Shown here: positions 17,465 through 27,658 of the stretch, piece by piece
How the letters are laid out: every line of letters begins with the position of its first letter
Numbering within the stretch: the stretch's first letter is position 1
Assembly (NCBI RefSeq): GCF_011758805.1
Contig: NZ_JAANOW010000003.1
Coordinates: forward strand, 372,001-436,000
Length of the DNA stretch: 64,000 nucleotides
Source: Mycolicibacterium fluoranthenivorans
Lineage (GTDB): Bacteria > Actinomycetota > Actinomycetes > Mycobacteriales > Mycobacteriaceae
Direction: 5' to 3'
Program-made: the position numbers and the translations under genes
Notes under the pieces: generated by a model
What the model was told of the DNA's origin: nothing
Databases searched by the model: none
Seen by the model: the letters and a program-made list of their open reading frames with translations, nothing else

Positions 17465-18249
17465 TATTGCTCTACACCGTACTGGCTGGCCCGCCCAACC
17501 AGCGCCATTGCCTCGTCGAGTTCGCGCACGTCGCCGGTGTTCCAGGGCTGGGCCCAGCCCGCGACATCCAGCAGCGCCGAGATCACCTGGCCGGTGAATC
17601 CCCACACCAGCATCTGGTTGAGCAGGAACGCCGGGCCGGCGAAACGGCTGGTGTTCTGCTGCCGGTAGACCATCAGCCGATTCTCCGGATTGGTGAACGC
17701 GCGGACCGGTACCCGCGCCACGATGGCCGTCTCCGCGGGATCGACGACCTCGACGGGGCCGGGGTCCGGCGAATACGCCAGCACCGGCACCACGTGGAAC
17801 CCCGAGGGCGGGATGAACATCCGGTCCAGCGTCGCCAGCGGTGTCAGCCTGGCGGTGTCCACCCCGGTCTCCTCCCTGGCCTCGCGCAGGGCGGTGCCCA
17901 CCGGGCCGCCATCCTCCGGGTCGGCTGCCCCACCCGGGAAAGCGGCCTGGCCGGAATGGTTGCGCAGCGTGGACGCCCGCACCGTGACCAGCAGGTCGGC
18001 GTCCTCGGGCAGCCCGCCGGCCGGCGCGTCCTGCGGCCCGGAGAACAACACCAGCACCGCCGCATCGCGTTTGGTGCCGGAGCGGGTCGCCGAGGAGTTG
18101 GCGTCCGCGATCGCGGCGAGCACGTCGGCGGGGACCCGGCTCCGATACGCGTCCGGCACCCGGCCGACGTTGTCCACCAGCCCGCGCAGCCACTCGGGCG
18201 TGGCCGCCGGCGTCACACCGGCGTTCTGGCCGGCATCGAGCGTGCTCAT
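17464..18249 (-). CDS. CoA pyrophosphatase-type Nudix hydrolase (Rv3672c-like)
   Basis: A 261-residue protein. TVRASTLRNHSGQAAFPGG is the NuCoA signature, followed by the Nudix box ending TALREAREETGV. Such enzymes cut CoA or oxidised CoA into 3',5'-ADP and phosphopantetheine. The N-terminal 60 residues are an unrecognised extension. It lies between a TlpA-like gene and marP, with the stop of the upstream gene nearly touching its start. Activity is inferred from motifs. Confidence 0.88.
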   Translation of the reverse strand: MSTLDAGQNAGVTPAATPEWLRGLVDNVGRVPDAYRSRVPADVLAAIADANSSATRSGTKRDAAVLVLFSGPQDAPAGGLPEDADLLVTVRASTLRNHSGQAAFPGGAADPEDGGPVGTALREAREETGVDTARLTPLATLDRMFIPPSGFHVVPVLAYSPDPGPVEVVDPAETAIVARVPVRAFTNPENRLMVYRQQNTSRFAGPAFLLNQMLVWGFTGQVISALLDVAGWAQPWNTGDVRELDEAMALVGRASQYGVEQ

Positions 18250-18899
18250 CCCGGCACTCCTATCGATGGATTCACCGCCGCGGCGATGTCGTCGGCGTGG
18301 GCGAACGGCCGGGGCAGGATTTCGGCCACGCTACCGTCCGCCCGCAGCACGACGGTGGCAGGCATGACGTTGGGCACCTTCAGCGCGGCGGCGACCAGCC
18401 TGCGGCCGTCCTGCAGCATCGGCAGGTGCACGCCGAGTTCGGCCATCCGCATCAGACCGGCCGACTCGTTCTCATCCTGGTGCACGGTCACGACGCTCAC
18501 CTCGGTTCCCATCCGGCGCTGGTATTCGGCCATCGCCGGCAGCTCGTCGGTGCACGGTCCACACCAGTAGGCCCACAGGTTGAGCACCACCGGGCGCCCG
18601 GCCAGCGCCGGCGCGACGTCGACGAGTTCGCCGTTGCCGGCGCATTCCAGGGTGATCCCGCGCAGGGCGGGCGGTCCCGGCTGGGGACCCGGCCGCGGGC
18701 ACGGTGGCAGATCAGCCGCTGCCCGCGGGCCCTGCAGCGCCGCGGGGGTGTCCGCGTCGCGGTGATCGCGGGCGGTGAGCGCCTCCTCAGGTGAGCCCGG
18801 TGCCGTGGTCCGATCCGTCCCGATCTCCCGCCACAGCGCGACGGCCAGCGCCACGAAGACGATCAGCACCACCGCGGTCCAGCGCGCAGACCTGCTCAC
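18246..18899 (-). CDS. Membrane-anchored TlpA-like thioredoxin (Rv3673c-like)
   Basis: A 217-residue protein with an N-terminal anchor ([17 protein letters not shown]) and a periplasmic thioredoxin fold with the redox motif [13 protein letters not shown]. An additional Cys pair lies before the fold (LPPCPRP and LECAGN). It likely reduces or shuffles disulphides in secreted proteins. GTG 18897-18899 overlaps the nth stop as GTGA; its own stop overlaps the Nudix gene start region. Partner unknown, though MarP next door carries a regulatory disulphide. Confidence 0.87.
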   Translation of the reverse strand: MSRSARWTAVVLIVFVALAVALWREIGTDRTTAPGSPEEALTARDHRDADTPAALQGPRAAADLPPCPRPGPQPGPPALRGITLECAGNGELVDVAPALAGRPVVLNLWAYWCGPCTDELPAMAEYQRRMGTEVSVVTVHQDENESAGLMRMAELGVHLPMLQDGRRLVAAALKVPNVMPATVVLRADGSVAEILPRPFAHADDIAAAVNPSIGVPG

Positions 18900-19660
18900 A
18901 GCCCGGCGAGCGCCAGCAGATGCTCGGTCTCGGGGCCCTTGACCAGCGCTGCCGCCGTGATCGGATCCGTGGGGCCGGCACCGAAAGACGGGCAGTCCTT
19001 GGCCAGGACGCACACCCCGCACGCCGGGCGACGGGCGTGGCAGACGCGGCGGCCGTGAAAGATCACGCGATGGCTCAACAACGTCCACTCCCGGCGTTCG
19101 ATGAGCTCGCCGACGATGTGCTCCACCTTGACCGGGTCCTCCTCGGCGGTCCAGCGCCAGCGGCGGACCAGTCTCCCGAAGTGGGTGTCGACGGTGATCC
19201 CGGGGATGTCGAAGGCGTTGCCCAGCACCACGTTGGCGGTCTTGCGACCCACCCCGGGCAGGGTGACCAGGTCTGCCAGATTGCCGGGCACCTCGCCGTC
19301 GAACCGGGCCTCCAGCTCCTGGCCGAGGCTGATCAGCGCGTTGGCCTTGTTGCGGTAGAAGCCGGTGGGCCGGATCAGCTCCTCCAGCTCGGTACGGTCG
19401 GCCTGGGCATAGTCCAGCGCTGTGCGGTACTTGGCGAACAGCGCCGGGGTGGTCAGGTTGACCCGTTTGTCGGTGCACTGGGCCGACAGGATGGTGGCGA
19501 CCGTCAGTTCGAGCGGATTGGTGAAATCCAGTTCGCAGTAGACATGAGGGAACGCCGTCGCCAGGGTGCGGTTCATCCGGCGGGCCCGGCGAACCAGGCC
19601 GAGGTGGGTCTCGGCATCCCATTCGGTGGCCGATTTACTCCGGCCGGTGCGAACTGTCAC
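18896..19660 (-). CDS. nth: Endonuclease III (DNA glycosylase/AP lyase)
   Basis: A 254-residue base-excision repair enzyme. The helix-hairpin-helix [13 protein letters not shown] contains the catalytic Lys, [10 protein letters not shown] the catalytic Asp, and [17 protein letters not shown] is the C-x6-C-x2-C-x5-C 4Fe-4S loop. It removes oxidised pyrimidines. GTG 19660 is the first start in frame; the first 20 residues are poorly constrained. It heads the leftward operon nth, TlpA-like, Nudix, marP. Confidence 0.95.
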   Translation of the reverse strand: MTVRTGRSKSATEWDAETHLGLVRRARRMNRTLATAFPHVYCELDFTNPLELTVATILSAQCTDKRVNLTTPALFAKYRTALDYAQADRTELEELIRPTGFYRNKANALISLGQELEARFDGEVPGNLADLVTLPGVGRKTANVVLGNAFDIPGITVDTHFGRLVRRWRWTAEEDPVKVEHIVGELIERREWTLLSHRVIFHGRRVCHARRPACGVCVLAKDCPSFGAGPTDPITAAALVKGPETEHLLALAGL

Positions 19661-19683
19661 CCGAATCAGCGTACTGACGTGCG

Positions 19684-19773
19684 AGCCCAGGGCGAGCGGA
19701 GCGACGGGAGAACAGCCCAGGGCGAGCGGAGCGACGGGAGAACAGCCCAGGGCGAGCGGAGCGACGGGAACAA
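19684..19773. repeat. Three tandem copies of a 30-bp repeat
   Basis: Units start at 19684, 19714 and 19744 and share GGGCGAGCGGAGCGACGGGA. The first two are identical over 30 bp and the third diverges at its end. They lie just upstream of nth on its 5' side and in front of the small membrane protein gene. No spacers, so not CRISPR. Confidence 0.9.
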
Positions 19774-19855
19774 GGGCCTGTAGTCGTGTAGTGCTGTGTC
19801 TACCGGTGGCAAACCGTGATCTGGCTGAGACCTTGGCCGTGTTTACTCATCATTC

Positions 19856-20098
19856 GTGTCGTGGTTGCTGGTGGCGTTCGTGCCGGGGTTGCTGATGCTG
19901 GCAACCTTCGGTCTGGACCGGTTGGAAGCCGGGTTGCGCGTCGACACTGAACCCGCCGCGGCCGCAGACAATTTGCTGGACCGGGCGCCCACCCCGAGAC
20001 CGGCGATGCAGCACACGGCGGTGCTGCCGACCCGGATCCACGCATCGGCCGGACTGAATCCGCAATTTCCGGCGACTCGCCAGCCCAATCGTGTGTAG
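19856..20098 (+). CDS. Small membrane protein (Rv3675-like)
   Basis: An 80-residue protein with one N-terminal membrane helix (LLVAFVPGLLMLATFGLDRLE) and a polar Pro/Ala-rich tail. It matches the position and start of Rv3675, the gene between nth and crp in M. tuberculosis. GTG 19856 gives MSWLLVAFV. No motif points to a function. Confidence 0.7.
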   Translation: MSWLLVAFVPGLLMLATFGLDRLEAGLRVDTEPAAAADNLLDRAPTPRPAMQHTAVLPTRIHASAGLNPQFPATRQPNRV

Positions 20099-20200
20099 CG
20101 TTGGCACGTCGCGAACTGGCCAGCATCTAGACTGAATTCGCTCACCAGCCAGCGGTTGGTCTGCGCGTGTCATATCAACAATTAGCTTAAGAGGGGCAAC

Positions 20201-20875
20201 GTGGACGAGATCCTGGCCAGGGCCGGAATCTTCCAAGGAGTCGAACCCACCGCGGTGGCGGCGCTGACCAAGCAGCTGCAGCCGGTCGACTTCCCGCGGG
20301 GACACACCGTGTTCGCCGAGGGTGAGCCCGGCGACCGCCTGTACATCATCACGTCCGGCAAGGTGAAGATCGGCCGCCGTTCTCCCGACGGTCGCGAGAA
20401 CCTGCTGACCATCATGGGTCCGTCGGACATGTTCGGTGAGCTCTCGATCTTCGACCCCGGTCCGCGTACCTCCAGCGCCACCACCATCACCGAGGTGCGC
20501 GCAGTGTCCATGGACCGCGAGGCCCTGCGCGCGTGGATCGCCGACCGCCCCGAGATCGCCGAGCAGCTGCTGCGTGTGCTGGCCCGTCGTCTGCGTCGCA
20601 CGAACAACAACCTCGCCGACCTGATCTTCACCGACGTGCCTGGCCGGGTCGCCAAGCAGCTGTTGCAGCTGGCCCAGCGTTTCGGCACCCAGGAGGGTGG
20701 CGCGCTGCGCGTCACCCACGACCTGACCCAGGAGGAGATCGCCCAGCTGGTCGGCGCCTCCCGCGAGACGGTCAACAAGGCGCTCGCCGATTTCGCCCAT
20801 CGCGGCTGGATCCGCCTGGAGGGCAAGAGCGTGCTGATCAGCGACTCCGAACGGCTGGCGCGCCGAGCACGGTAG
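20201..20875 (+). CDS. crp: Crp, cAMP-responsive transcription regulator
   Basis: A 224-residue CRP/FNR protein. The cyclic-nucleotide domain holds the phosphate-binding cassette [16 protein letters not shown] (about residues 88-103), and the C-terminal winged helix contains [21 protein letters not shown]. In mycobacteria it is a global regulator that binds DNA even without cAMP (Rv3676). GTG 20201 follows GAGGGG and begins [13 protein letters not shown]. The gene is monocistronic and converges with the MBL gene. Confidence 0.97.
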   Translation: MDEILARAGIFQGVEPTAVAALTKQLQPVDFPRGHTVFAEGEPGDRLYIITSGKVKIGRRSPDGRENLLTIMGPSDMFGELSIFDPGPRTSSATTITEVRAVSMDREALRAWIADRPEIAEQLLRVLARRLRRTNNNLADLIFTDVPGRVAKQLLQLAQRFGTQEGGALRVTHDLTQEEIAQLVGASRETVNKALADFAHRGWIRLEGKSVLISDSERLARRAR

Positions 20876-20897
20876 CGCGCACTCGGGCCGGCGAGCG

Positions 20898-21698
20898 TCA
20901 GCCTCGCAGGTAGTCCAGCTGCGCCTGGGTTGATTTCTCGGCTGCGTCCCACAGCTTCTGGTCGACATCGGTGTAGACGTGTTCGACGATCTGACGTGCG
21001 GAGGCGTCCTCACCGAGAATCCGCAATGCCCCGCGCACCTGGTTCAGCCGCTCCTCGCGGTGCGCGAGGTACGCCGCACTGACCGCCTCGAGATCATCGA
21101 GCTCGGGACCGTGGCCGGGCAGCACCCGGCGCCGGCCCAGGCCGTGTAGCCGGCGCAGCGATTCCAGATAGTCGGCGAGGCTGCCGTCTTCGGTGTCGAT
21201 GACGGTGGTGCCGCGGCCCAACACCGTGTCGGCGGTCAGCACGGCTTCGAATCCCCCGTCGCTGTGCTCGCCCCGCGTACCGACGAGGAACGACAACGAG
21301 TCCGCGGTGTGCCCCGGCGTCGCCATCACCTTGATCCGGACCCCGGCGGCGTCGATCTCCTCACCGTCGGTGAGTGGGCCGCCCAGGCCGCGCTGGAAAC
21401 CGCTGCCGACGGAGCGCACCACGGCACCGGTGCGCTCGACGATGGCGTCGATACCCCCGGTGTGGTCCTCATGTTTGTGACTGATCAGTACCAACGGGAT
21501 CGGGCCGAGGTCGGCCAGCCGGCCGATGTGCTCCGCATCGTCGGGGCCGGGGTCGACGATCACCATCTCGGCACTGCCCGGGCCGCGCAGCACCCAGGTG
21601 TTGGTGCCGTCGAGCGTCATGATGCCCGGGTTGTCGCACAGCAGTACCGAGGCCAGTTCGGTCACCGGCCGCAGCACGCCGTACGCCGGATGCGTCAC
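20898..21698 (-). CDS. Metallo-beta-lactamase-fold hydrolase (Rv3677c-like)
   Basis: A 266-residue MBL-fold protein with the metal motif SHKHEDHTGG, downstream GHTADSLSF, VLTADTVLGRG and PGHGPEL. The C-terminal helical extension (AYLAHREERLNQVRGAL) is of the LACTB2-like endoribonuclease/hydrolase kind. Its GTG (21696-21698) overlaps the RidA stop. It ends a leftward operon DUF4177-ridA-MBL, converging on crp. Substrate unknown. Confidence 0.88.
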   Translation of the reverse strand: MTHPAYGVLRPVTELASVLLCDNPGIMTLDGTNTWVLRGPGSAEMVIVDPGPDDAEHIGRLADLGPIPLVLISHKHEDHTGGIDAIVERTGAVVRSVGSGFQRGLGGPLTDGEEIDAAGVRIKVMATPGHTADSLSFLVGTRGEHSDGGFEAVLTADTVLGRGTTVIDTEDGSLADYLESLRRLHGLGRRRVLPGHGPELDDLEAVSAAYLAHREERLNQVRGALRILGEDASARQIVEHVYTDVDQKLWDAAEKSTQAQLDYLRG

Positions 21699-22159
21699 GC
21701 CTGGCTCGATACCTCGACGATAATCTCCACCTCGACCGGTGCATTGCGCGGCAGCTCGGACACCCCGACCGCGGAGCGGGCGTGCACGCCGGCGTCGCCG
21801 AACACCTCGCCGAACAGTTCCGAGGCCCCGTTGATGACGCCCGGCTGGCCCGCGAAACCTGGTGCGGAAGCCACGAATCCGACCACCTTGACCACTTTCA
21901 CCACCGCGTCGATACCGACGAGTGCGTGCACCGCGGCCAAGGCGTTGAGGCCGCTGATCCGGGCCAGCTCCTTGGCCTGCTCCGGGGTGACCTCGGCGCC
22001 GACCTTGCCGGTGGCGAGTAGTTCACCGTCAGCGATCGGCAGCTGCCCGGCGGTATAGACCAGGTTCCCGGTGCGGGTTGCGGGCACGTAGGCCGCCAGC
22101 GGGGCGACCACCGGCGGCAGCTCGATGCCCAGTTCGGTCAGCCTCTGCAGATGGCTCAC
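21695..22159 (-). CDS. RidA/YjgF-family protein (Rv3678c-like)
   Basis: A 154-residue YjgF-type protein with the LVYTAGQLPIADG and ISGLNALAAVHALVG segments, longer than classical RidA and lacking the canonical Arg of true imine deaminases as far as I can see, so it belongs to a RidA-like subgroup. GTG 22157-22159 overlaps the stop of the upstream small gene as GTGA. Confidence 0.85.
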   Translation of the reverse strand: MSHLQRLTELGIELPPVVAPLAAYVPATRTGNLVYTAGQLPIADGELLATGKVGAEVTPEQAKELARISGLNALAAVHALVGIDAVVKVVKVVGFVASAPGFAGQPGVINGASELFGEVFGDAGVHARSAVGVSELPRNAPVEVEIIVEVSSQA

Positions 22160-22317
22160 TTGGGCCGCTTGAGGTAGGCGACGTGCTGTTCACCGGTGGG
22201 ACCGGGTAGCACCGACACCAGTTCCCACCCGTCGGCGCCCCACTGATCGAGGATCTGCTTGGTGGCGTGTGTCAGCAACGGGACGGTGGCGTACTCCCAC
22301 CGGGTCGGTTCGCTCAT
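22156..22317 (-). CDS. DUF4177 small protein (Rv3678A-like)
   Basis: 53 residues: MSEPTRWEYATVPLLTHATK onward, containing WGADGWELVSVLPG, the DUF4177 signature. Function unknown. ATG 22315-22317 is divergent from the ATPase gene at 22366; GTGA overlap with ridA shows one operon. Confidence 0.85.
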   Translation of the reverse strand: MSEPTRWEYATVPLLTHATKQILDQWGADGWELVSVLPGPTGEQHVAYLKRPK

Positions 22318-22365
22318 GCTGGAGAGCTTATCCGGAGCACGGATGTTCACAGCTAGCATGCACTG

Positions 22366-23376
22366 GTGGACCCTGCACCCAACCCGGTCGGCTGGCCGAC
22401 GCGCCTGACCGAGGCCCGCCTGCATTTCGTATCGGGCAAAGGCGGTACCGGTAAGTCGACGATCGCTGCCGCGCTCGCCTTGGCCTTGGCGACGGGTGGA
22501 CGCAAGGTGCTGCTGGTGGAGGTCGAGGGACGCCAGGGCATCGCCCAGCTCTTCGATGTGCCACCGCTGCCCTACAAAGAGGTGAAGATCGCGACCGCCG
22601 ACGGGGGCGGCCAGGTCAACGCGCTGGCCATCGACACCGAGGCCGCGTTCCTGGAATACCTCGACATGTTCTACAACCTGGGCATCGCGGGCCGGGCGAT
22701 GCGCCGGATCGGCGCCGTCGAGTTCGCCACCACCATCGCGCCCGGGCTTCGCGATGTGCTGCTCACCGGCAAGATCAAAGAGCTCGTGGTGCGCAACGAA
22801 AAAGGGAAGTCGGACAGCTACGACGCGATCGTCGTCGACGCGCCGCCGACCGGTCGGATCGCCCGGTTCCTGGATGTCACCAAGGCGGTCTCGGAGCTCG
22901 CCAAGGGCGGGCCGGTGCACTCACAGGCCGACGGCGTGGTGAAGATCCTGCACTCGCAGCTGACCGCCATCCATCTGGTGACGCTCCTGGAGGCGCTGCC
23001 CATCCAGGAAACCCTGGAGGCGATCGACGAGCTGCGGGCCCTGGACCTGCCGATCGGCAGCGTGATCGTCAACCGCAACATCCCGACCTATCTGCCCGCC
23101 GACGCGCTGGGCAAGGCCGCCGAGGGCGACATCGACGCCGACGCGGTCCGTGCCGGCCTCGCCAAGGTTGGAATCACCTTGTCGGACAATGACTTCGCGG
23201 GTCTACTCACCGAATCCATCCAGCATGCCACCCGGATCGCCGCCCGCGCGGAAAGCGCCGAGCAACTGGAGGAACTCGACGTGGCCCGCCTGGACCTGCC
23301 CGCCATCGCCGACGGCGTCGACTTGGGCAGTCTGTACGAGCTGGCCGAGGCGCTCGCCCAGCAGGGAGTGAGATAG
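22366..23376 (+). CDS. GET3/ArsA-like ATPase, first of a pair (Rv3679-like)
   Basis: A 336-residue P-loop ATPase of the ArsA/GET3 type. The deviant Walker A is [14 protein letters not shown] (about residues 22-35), switch I is [15 protein letters not shown] and VNRNIP marks the A-loop region. In M. tuberculosis this protein (BagA) and the next (BagB) were studied as homologues of the GET3 tail-anchored-protein targeting factor. GTG 22366 lies 7 nt after TAGCAT, so the mRNA is probably leaderless. Six bases separate it from its partner. Confidence 0.92.
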   Translation: MDPAPNPVGWPTRLTEARLHFVSGKGGTGKSTIAAALALALATGGRKVLLVEVEGRQGIAQLFDVPPLPYKEVKIATADGGGQVNALAIDTEAAFLEYLDMFYNLGIAGRAMRRIGAVEFATTIAPGLRDVLLTGKIKELVVRNEKGKSDSYDAIVVDAPPTGRIARFLDVTKAVSELAKGGPVHSQADGVVKILHSQLTAIHLVTLLEALPIQETLEAIDELRALDLPIGSVIVNRNIPTYLPADALGKAAEGDIDADAVRAGLAKVGITLSDNDFAGLLTESIQHATRIAARAESAEQLEELDVARLDLPAIADGVDLGSLYELAEALAQQGVR

Positions 23377-23381
23377 CACCC

Positions 23382-24515
23382 ATGAGCACCACGCCTCCCG
23401 CGCTCGATCTGGGCGCGATCCTGACCGACAAGTCCAATCGCGTCGTCGTGTGTTGTGGCGCAGGCGGTGTCGGCAAGACGACCACCGCCGCGGCGATGGC
23501 GCTGCGCGCCGCCGAATACGGCCGCACCGTCGTCGTGCTGACCATCGACCCGGCCAAGCGCCTGGCGCAGGCACTCGGCATCGAGAGCCTGGGCAACACC
23601 CCGCAGCGGGTGCCGCTGGCGCCCGAGGTCACCGGTGAGCTGCACGCCATGATGCTCGATATGCGCCGCACCTTCGACGAGATGGTGCTGCAGTACTCCT
23701 CCGACGCCACCCGCGCGGAGGCGATCCTGGAGAACCAGTTCTACCAAACCGTCGCGACATCACTGGCCGGCACGCAGGAGTACATGGCCATGGAGAAACT
23801 CGGCCAGCTGCTGGCCGAAGACAAGTGGGACCTCATCGTGGTCGACACCCCGCCGTCGCGGAACGCCCTGGACTTCCTGGACGCCCCCAAACGACTCGGC
23901 AGCTTCATGGACAGCCGGCTCTGGCGGCTGCTGCTGGCCCCGGGCCGCGGTATCGGCAAGCTCGTCACCGGCGCCGTCGGCCTGGCGATGAAGGCGCTGT
24001 CCACCGTGCTCGGCTCTCAGATGCTCGCCGATGCGGCCAGTTTCGTCCAGGCCCTGGACGCCACCTTCGACGGGTTCCGGCAGAAGGCCGACAAGACCTA
24101 CGAACTGCTCAAGCGCAGGGGCACCCAATTCGTCGTAGTGTCGGCGGCCGAACCGGACGCGCTGCGTGAGGCCTCGTTCTTCGTCGACCGGCTCTCCCAG
24201 GAACGCATGCCGCTGGCCGGCCTGATCCTGAACCGGACCCATCCGACCTTGAGCAACCTGGCCGGGGAGCAGGCTGCTGCCGCCGCCGACAAGTTGGACG
24301 CGCAGGAGCCCGGTGGATTGACCTCGGCGGTGCTGAGGATTCACGCGGCCCGCGCGGCGACCGCCAAGCGCGAGGTGCGGCTACTGGGCCGGTTCACCGG
24401 CGCCAACCCGCATGTCGCCATCGTGGGGGTGCCCTCGCTGCCGTTCGACGTGTCCGACCTGGAGGCACTGCGGGCGATAGGCGATCAGCTCACGGGTGTC
24501 GCCGAAACCGCCTGA
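23382..24515 (+). CDS. GET3/ArsA-like ATPase, second of a pair (Rv3680-like)
   Basis: A 377-residue P-loop ATPase with Walker [31 protein letters not shown] (signature of this group) and [15 protein letters not shown]. It probably forms a heterodimer with the protein encoded just upstream; it lacks a transmembrane region. ATG 23382 follows the upstream stop by 5 nt. A strong terminator lies just downstream. Confidence 0.92.
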   Translation: MSTTPPALDLGAILTDKSNRVVVCCGAGGVGKTTTAAAMALRAAEYGRTVVVLTIDPAKRLAQALGIESLGNTPQRVPLAPEVTGELHAMMLDMRRTFDEMVLQYSSDATRAEAILENQFYQTVATSLAGTQEYMAMEKLGQLLAEDKWDLIVVDTPPSRNALDFLDAPKRLGSFMDSRLWRLLLAPGRGIGKLVTGAVGLAMKALSTVLGSQMLADAASFVQALDATFDGFRQKADKTYELLKRRGTQFVVVSAAEPDALREASFFVDRLSQERMPLAGLILNRTHPTLSNLAGEQAAAAADKLDAQEPGGLTSAVLRIHAARAATAKREVRLLGRFTGANPHVAIVGVPSLPFDVSDLEALRAIGDQLTGVAETA

Positions 24516-24523
24516 GAAAAGGC

Positions 24524-24550
24524 GTGTACCCCACGAATCGTGGGGTACAC
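24524..24550. terminator. Bidirectional terminator between the ATPase pair and whiB4
   Basis: A perfect 12-bp stem, GTGTACCCCACG with CGTGGGGTACAC and a 3-nt loop, sits between convergent genes. Confidence 0.75.
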
Positions 24551-24572
24551 GGTGCTTGCTGGAACAGAAGGT

Positions 24573-24935
24573 CTAGACGGCGCTGCGGTGCTTGCGCTGG
24601 GCGGCGAAGAACTCGGCCCAGGACACCACCTCGGGGTGCTGTTTGAGCAAGGCGCGGCGCTGACGCTCGGTCATCCCGCCCCACACCCCGAACTCGACGC
24701 GGTTGTCCAGGGCGTCCGCGCCACATTCGGCGATGACGGGGCAGTGCCTGCAGATCACGGCGGCCTTGCGTTGGGCCGCTCCGCGGACGAACAGTTCATC
24801 CGGATCGGCCTGCCGGCAGCGGGCCTGGGAGACCCACGCGATGCGTGCTTCGGCCTCTGCGCAGGGCGCGGCAACGTCGGGTTGCTGGCCCGTGCCTGAT
24901 TTGCGTATTGCAGTCGACGAAACTGACACCAGCAA
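24573..24935 (-). CDS. whiB4: WhiB4-like Fe-S redox regulator
   Basis: A 120-residue Wbl protein. Four cysteines (ARCRQ, then ICRHCPVIAEC as C-x2-C-x5-C) hold a 4Fe-4S cluster, followed by the FGVWGGMTERQRR turn and a basic tail. It matches Rv3681c (WhiB4), an oxygen- and NO-sensitive regulator of redox balance. ATG at 24935 gives MLVSVSSTAI; a start further in at MRK-like codons is not available. Confidence 0.93.
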   Translation of the reverse strand: MLVSVSSTAIRKSGTGQQPDVAAPCAEAEARIAWVSQARCRQADPDELFVRGAAQRKAAVICRHCPVIAECGADALDNRVEFGVWGGMTERQRRALLKQHPEVVSWAEFFAAQRKHRSAV

Positions 24936-25154
24936 CCCTTTCGCTTCGACGGACCAGACCGCGGGTGCGATCTACGCCACATTGCGTCCAATAGTGTTAC
25001 CTGAATCGCATTGTGTGTCCAAGCTAGGTGGTCAGAGGGGTTTTACGCAACAGTCAGATCACGATTTTTTGGGACGGGCGTGCAGTCGGGCCGTCCCACG
25101 TACAAACGCACCGCTCGCAGGCCACCTCAGAAACGTCTGGTTAGTCTGTTACCC

Positions 25155-27608
25155 ATGGCAGAGCAGCACCCGGCGCGCCCACCCGTTGCGGTGACGCTCA
25201 TCAAGCTCGCGTGGTGCTGCTTGTTGGCCAGCGTGATCGTCGCCGGTTTGATGTTTCCCGTGGTGGGCGGCTTCGGCCTGATGTCCAACCGCGCGTCCGA
25301 CGTCGTCGCCAACGGATCGGCACAGCTGGTCGAGGGCGAGGTCCCCGCGGTGTCGACGATGACCGACGCCCGCGGCAACCCCATCGCGTGGCTGTACAGC
25401 CAGCGCCGGTTCGAGGTGCCCAGCGAGCAGATCGCCAACACCATGAAGCTGGCGATCGTCTCCATCGAGGACAAACGGTTCGCCGAACACAACGGTGTGG
25501 ACTGGAAAGGCACGCTCACCGGGCTTGCCGGGTACGCCTCCGGCGATATGGACACCCGCGGCGGCTCCACGCTCGAACAGCAGTACGTGAAGAACTACCA
25601 GCTTCTGGTGATCGCCCAGACCGACGCCGAGAAGCGCGCCGCGATCGAGACCACGCCGGCGCGCAAGCTGCGCGAGATCCGGATGGCGTTGACCTTGGAC
25701 AAGACGTTCACCAAACCGGAGATCCTGACCCGCTATCTCAACCTGGTGTCATTCGGTAACGGCGCCTTCGGAATCCAGGATGCGGCCCAGACCTATTTCG
25801 GCATCAACGCCTCGGAGCTGAACTGGCAGCAGGCCGCCCTGCTGGCCGGCATGGTCCAGTCGACCAGCGCACTGAACCCGTACACCAACCCCGACGGCGC
25901 GCTGGCCCGGCGAAATCTCGTGCTGGACACCATGATCGACAACATCCCCCAGGAGGCCGAGGCGCTGCGGGCGGCCAAGCAGCAGCCGTTGGGCATCTTG
26001 GCGCAGCCCAACGAGCTGCCGCGCGGGTGTATCGCCGCCGGGGACCGCGCGTTCTTCTGCGATTACGTCCTGGACTATCTGGCACGAGCCGGTATCAGTA
26101 AGGAGCAGGTGGCCAAGGGCGGCTATCTGATCCGCACCACGCTGGATCCCGACGTGCAGGCCAACGTGAAATCGGCGGTCGACGGTATCGCAGCACCCGA
26201 TCTCACCGGTGTCGCCAGCGTGATGAGCGTGATCAGGCCGGGCAAGACCGCCCACCCGGTGCTGGCGATGGTCAGTAACCGCACCTACGGTTTGAACACC
26301 GAGGCCGGCGAAACCATGCAGCCCCAACCCTTCTCGCTCGTCGGCGACGGTGCGGGCTCGATCTTCAAGGTGTTCACCACCGCCGCCGCCCTCGATATGG
26401 GCATGGGTATCAGCGCCACCCTCGACGCGCCCGCGCGCTTCGAGGCCAAGGGTCTGGGCAGCGGTGGCGCCAAGGGCTGCCCGGCCGCCACCTGGTGTGT
26501 ACAGAACGCGGGCAACTACCGCGGGCAGATGAGCGTCACCGACGCGCTGGCCACCTCGCCGAACACCGCGTTCGCCAAGCTGATCAGCCAGGTCGGAGTC
26601 CAGCGCACGGTGGACATGGCGGTCAAGCTGGGGCTGCGGTCCTACGCGCTGCCCGGCACCGCACGCGACTACGACCCGGAGAGCAACGAAAGCCTCGCCG
26701 ATTTCATCAAGCGGCAGAACCTGGGCTCCTTCACCCTGGGTCCGGTCGAGGTGAACGCGCTGGAGCTGTCGAATGTCGCTGCGACGCTGGCTTCCTCGGG
26801 CACCTGGTGCCCGCCCAGCCCGGTCGACAAGGTCTTCGACCGCACCGGACAGGAGGTCTCGGTCACCACCGAGACCTGCGAACAGGTCGTGCCCGAAGGA
26901 CTGGCCAACACCCTGGCCAACGCGATGAGCCATGACGACCAGGGCAACGGCACCGCCGCCGGTTCGGCCGGGGCCGCGGGCTGGAACCTGCCGATGTCGG
27001 GCAAGACCGGCACCACCGAGGCCCACCGGTCGTCCGCGTTCCTGGGCTTCACGAGCGCCTTCGCCGCGGCGAACTACATCTACGACGACTCCAGCACTCC
27101 CGGTGACCTGTGCTCGTTCCCGCTGCGCCAGTGCGGATCCGGCAACCTGTTCGGCGGTAACGAGCCGGCCCGCACCTGGTTCACCGCCATGAAGCCGATC
27201 ACCCCGGACAGCGTGCAGTTGCCACCGACGGATCCGCGGTACGTCGACGGCGGACCGGGCTCGAAGGTGCCCAGCGTCGCGGGGATGAGCCAGGACACCG
27301 CGCGCCAGCTCCTCAAGGACGCCGGCTTCCAGGTCGCCGACCAGGCCAGCCCGGTGAACAGCGTGTCTTCGGCGGGCACCGTGGTGGGGACTTCGCCGTC
27401 CGGGCAGACCATCCCGGGTTCGATCATCACCATCCAGATCAGCAACGGCATCCCGCCGCCACCGCCGCCACCGCCGGCGGGCATTCCGGGCCTGGATCCG
27501 CTCGCCCCACCGCCGCAGGTGGGTTCCACGGTCATCGAGATCCCGGGACTGCCGCCGATCACCGTGCCGGTGCTCGGTCCGCCGCCACCGGCACCGCCGC
27601 CACCGTGA
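25155..27608 (+). CDS. ponA2: PonA2-like bifunctional penicillin-binding protein with PASTA domain
   Basis: An 817-residue class A PBP. It has an N-terminal anchor (VTLIKLAWCCLLASVIVAGL), a GT51 glycosyltransferase domain with SIEDKRFAEHNGVDW and RGGSTLEQQYVKN, and a transpeptidase domain with SIFK (SxxK), SPN (SxN) and SGKTGTTE. One PASTA domain (VPSVAGMSQDTARQLLKDAG) and a Pro-rich tail follow. It builds and crosslinks peptidoglycan outside the membrane. ATG 25155 is preceded by TAGTCT 8 nt upstream, a leaderless pattern; the open frame extends further but without sense. Confidence 0.95.
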   Translation: MAEQHPARPPVAVTLIKLAWCCLLASVIVAGLMFPVVGGFGLMSNRASDVVANGSAQLVEGEVPAVSTMTDARGNPIAWLYSQRRFEVPSEQIANTMKLAIVSIEDKRFAEHNGVDWKGTLTGLAGYASGDMDTRGGSTLEQQYVKNYQLLVIAQTDAEKRAAIETTPARKLREIRMALTLDKTFTKPEILTRYLNLVSFGNGAFGIQDAAQTYFGINASELNWQQAALLAGMVQSTSALNPYTNPDGALARRNLVLDTMIDNIPQEAEALRAAKQQPLGILAQPNELPRGCIAAGDRAFFCDYVLDYLARAGISKEQVAKGGYLIRTTLDPDVQANVKSAVDGIAAPDLTGVASVMSVIRPGKTAHPVLAMVSNRTYGLNTEAGETMQPQPFSLVGDGAGSIFKVFTTAAALDMGMGISATLDAPARFEAKGLGSGGAKGCPAATWCVQNAGNYRGQMSVTDALATSPNTAFAKLISQVGVQRTVDMAVKLGLRSYALPGTARDYDPESNESLADFIKRQNLGSFTLGPVEVNALELSNVAATLASSGTWCPPSPVDKVFDRTGQEVSVTTETCEQVVPEGLANTLANAMSHDDQGNGTAAGSAGAAGWNLPMSGKTGTTEAHRSSAFLGFTSAFAAANYIYDDSSTPGDLCSFPLRQCGSGNLFGGNEPARTWFTAMKPITPDSVQLPPTDPRYVDGGPGSKVPSVAGMSQDTARQLLKDAGFQVADQASPVNSVSSAGTVVGTSPSGQTIPGSIITIQISNGIPPPPPPPPAGIPGLDPLAPPPQVGSTVIEIPGLPPITVPVLGPPPPAPPPP

Positions 27609-27658
27609 TCACAGGTGTAAGGCAGGTCGTCGTACGTCACGGGCAGTAGTCTGCTGTC

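Noticed and set aside
16451..17668. A 405-codon plus-strand frame opposite marP
   Set aside because: Same reason: the marP triad is on the minus strand, and this frame starts without a ribosome site.
19684..19773. Possible CRISPR array
   Set aside because: The 30-bp units are directly joined with no spacers, and no cas genes are near.
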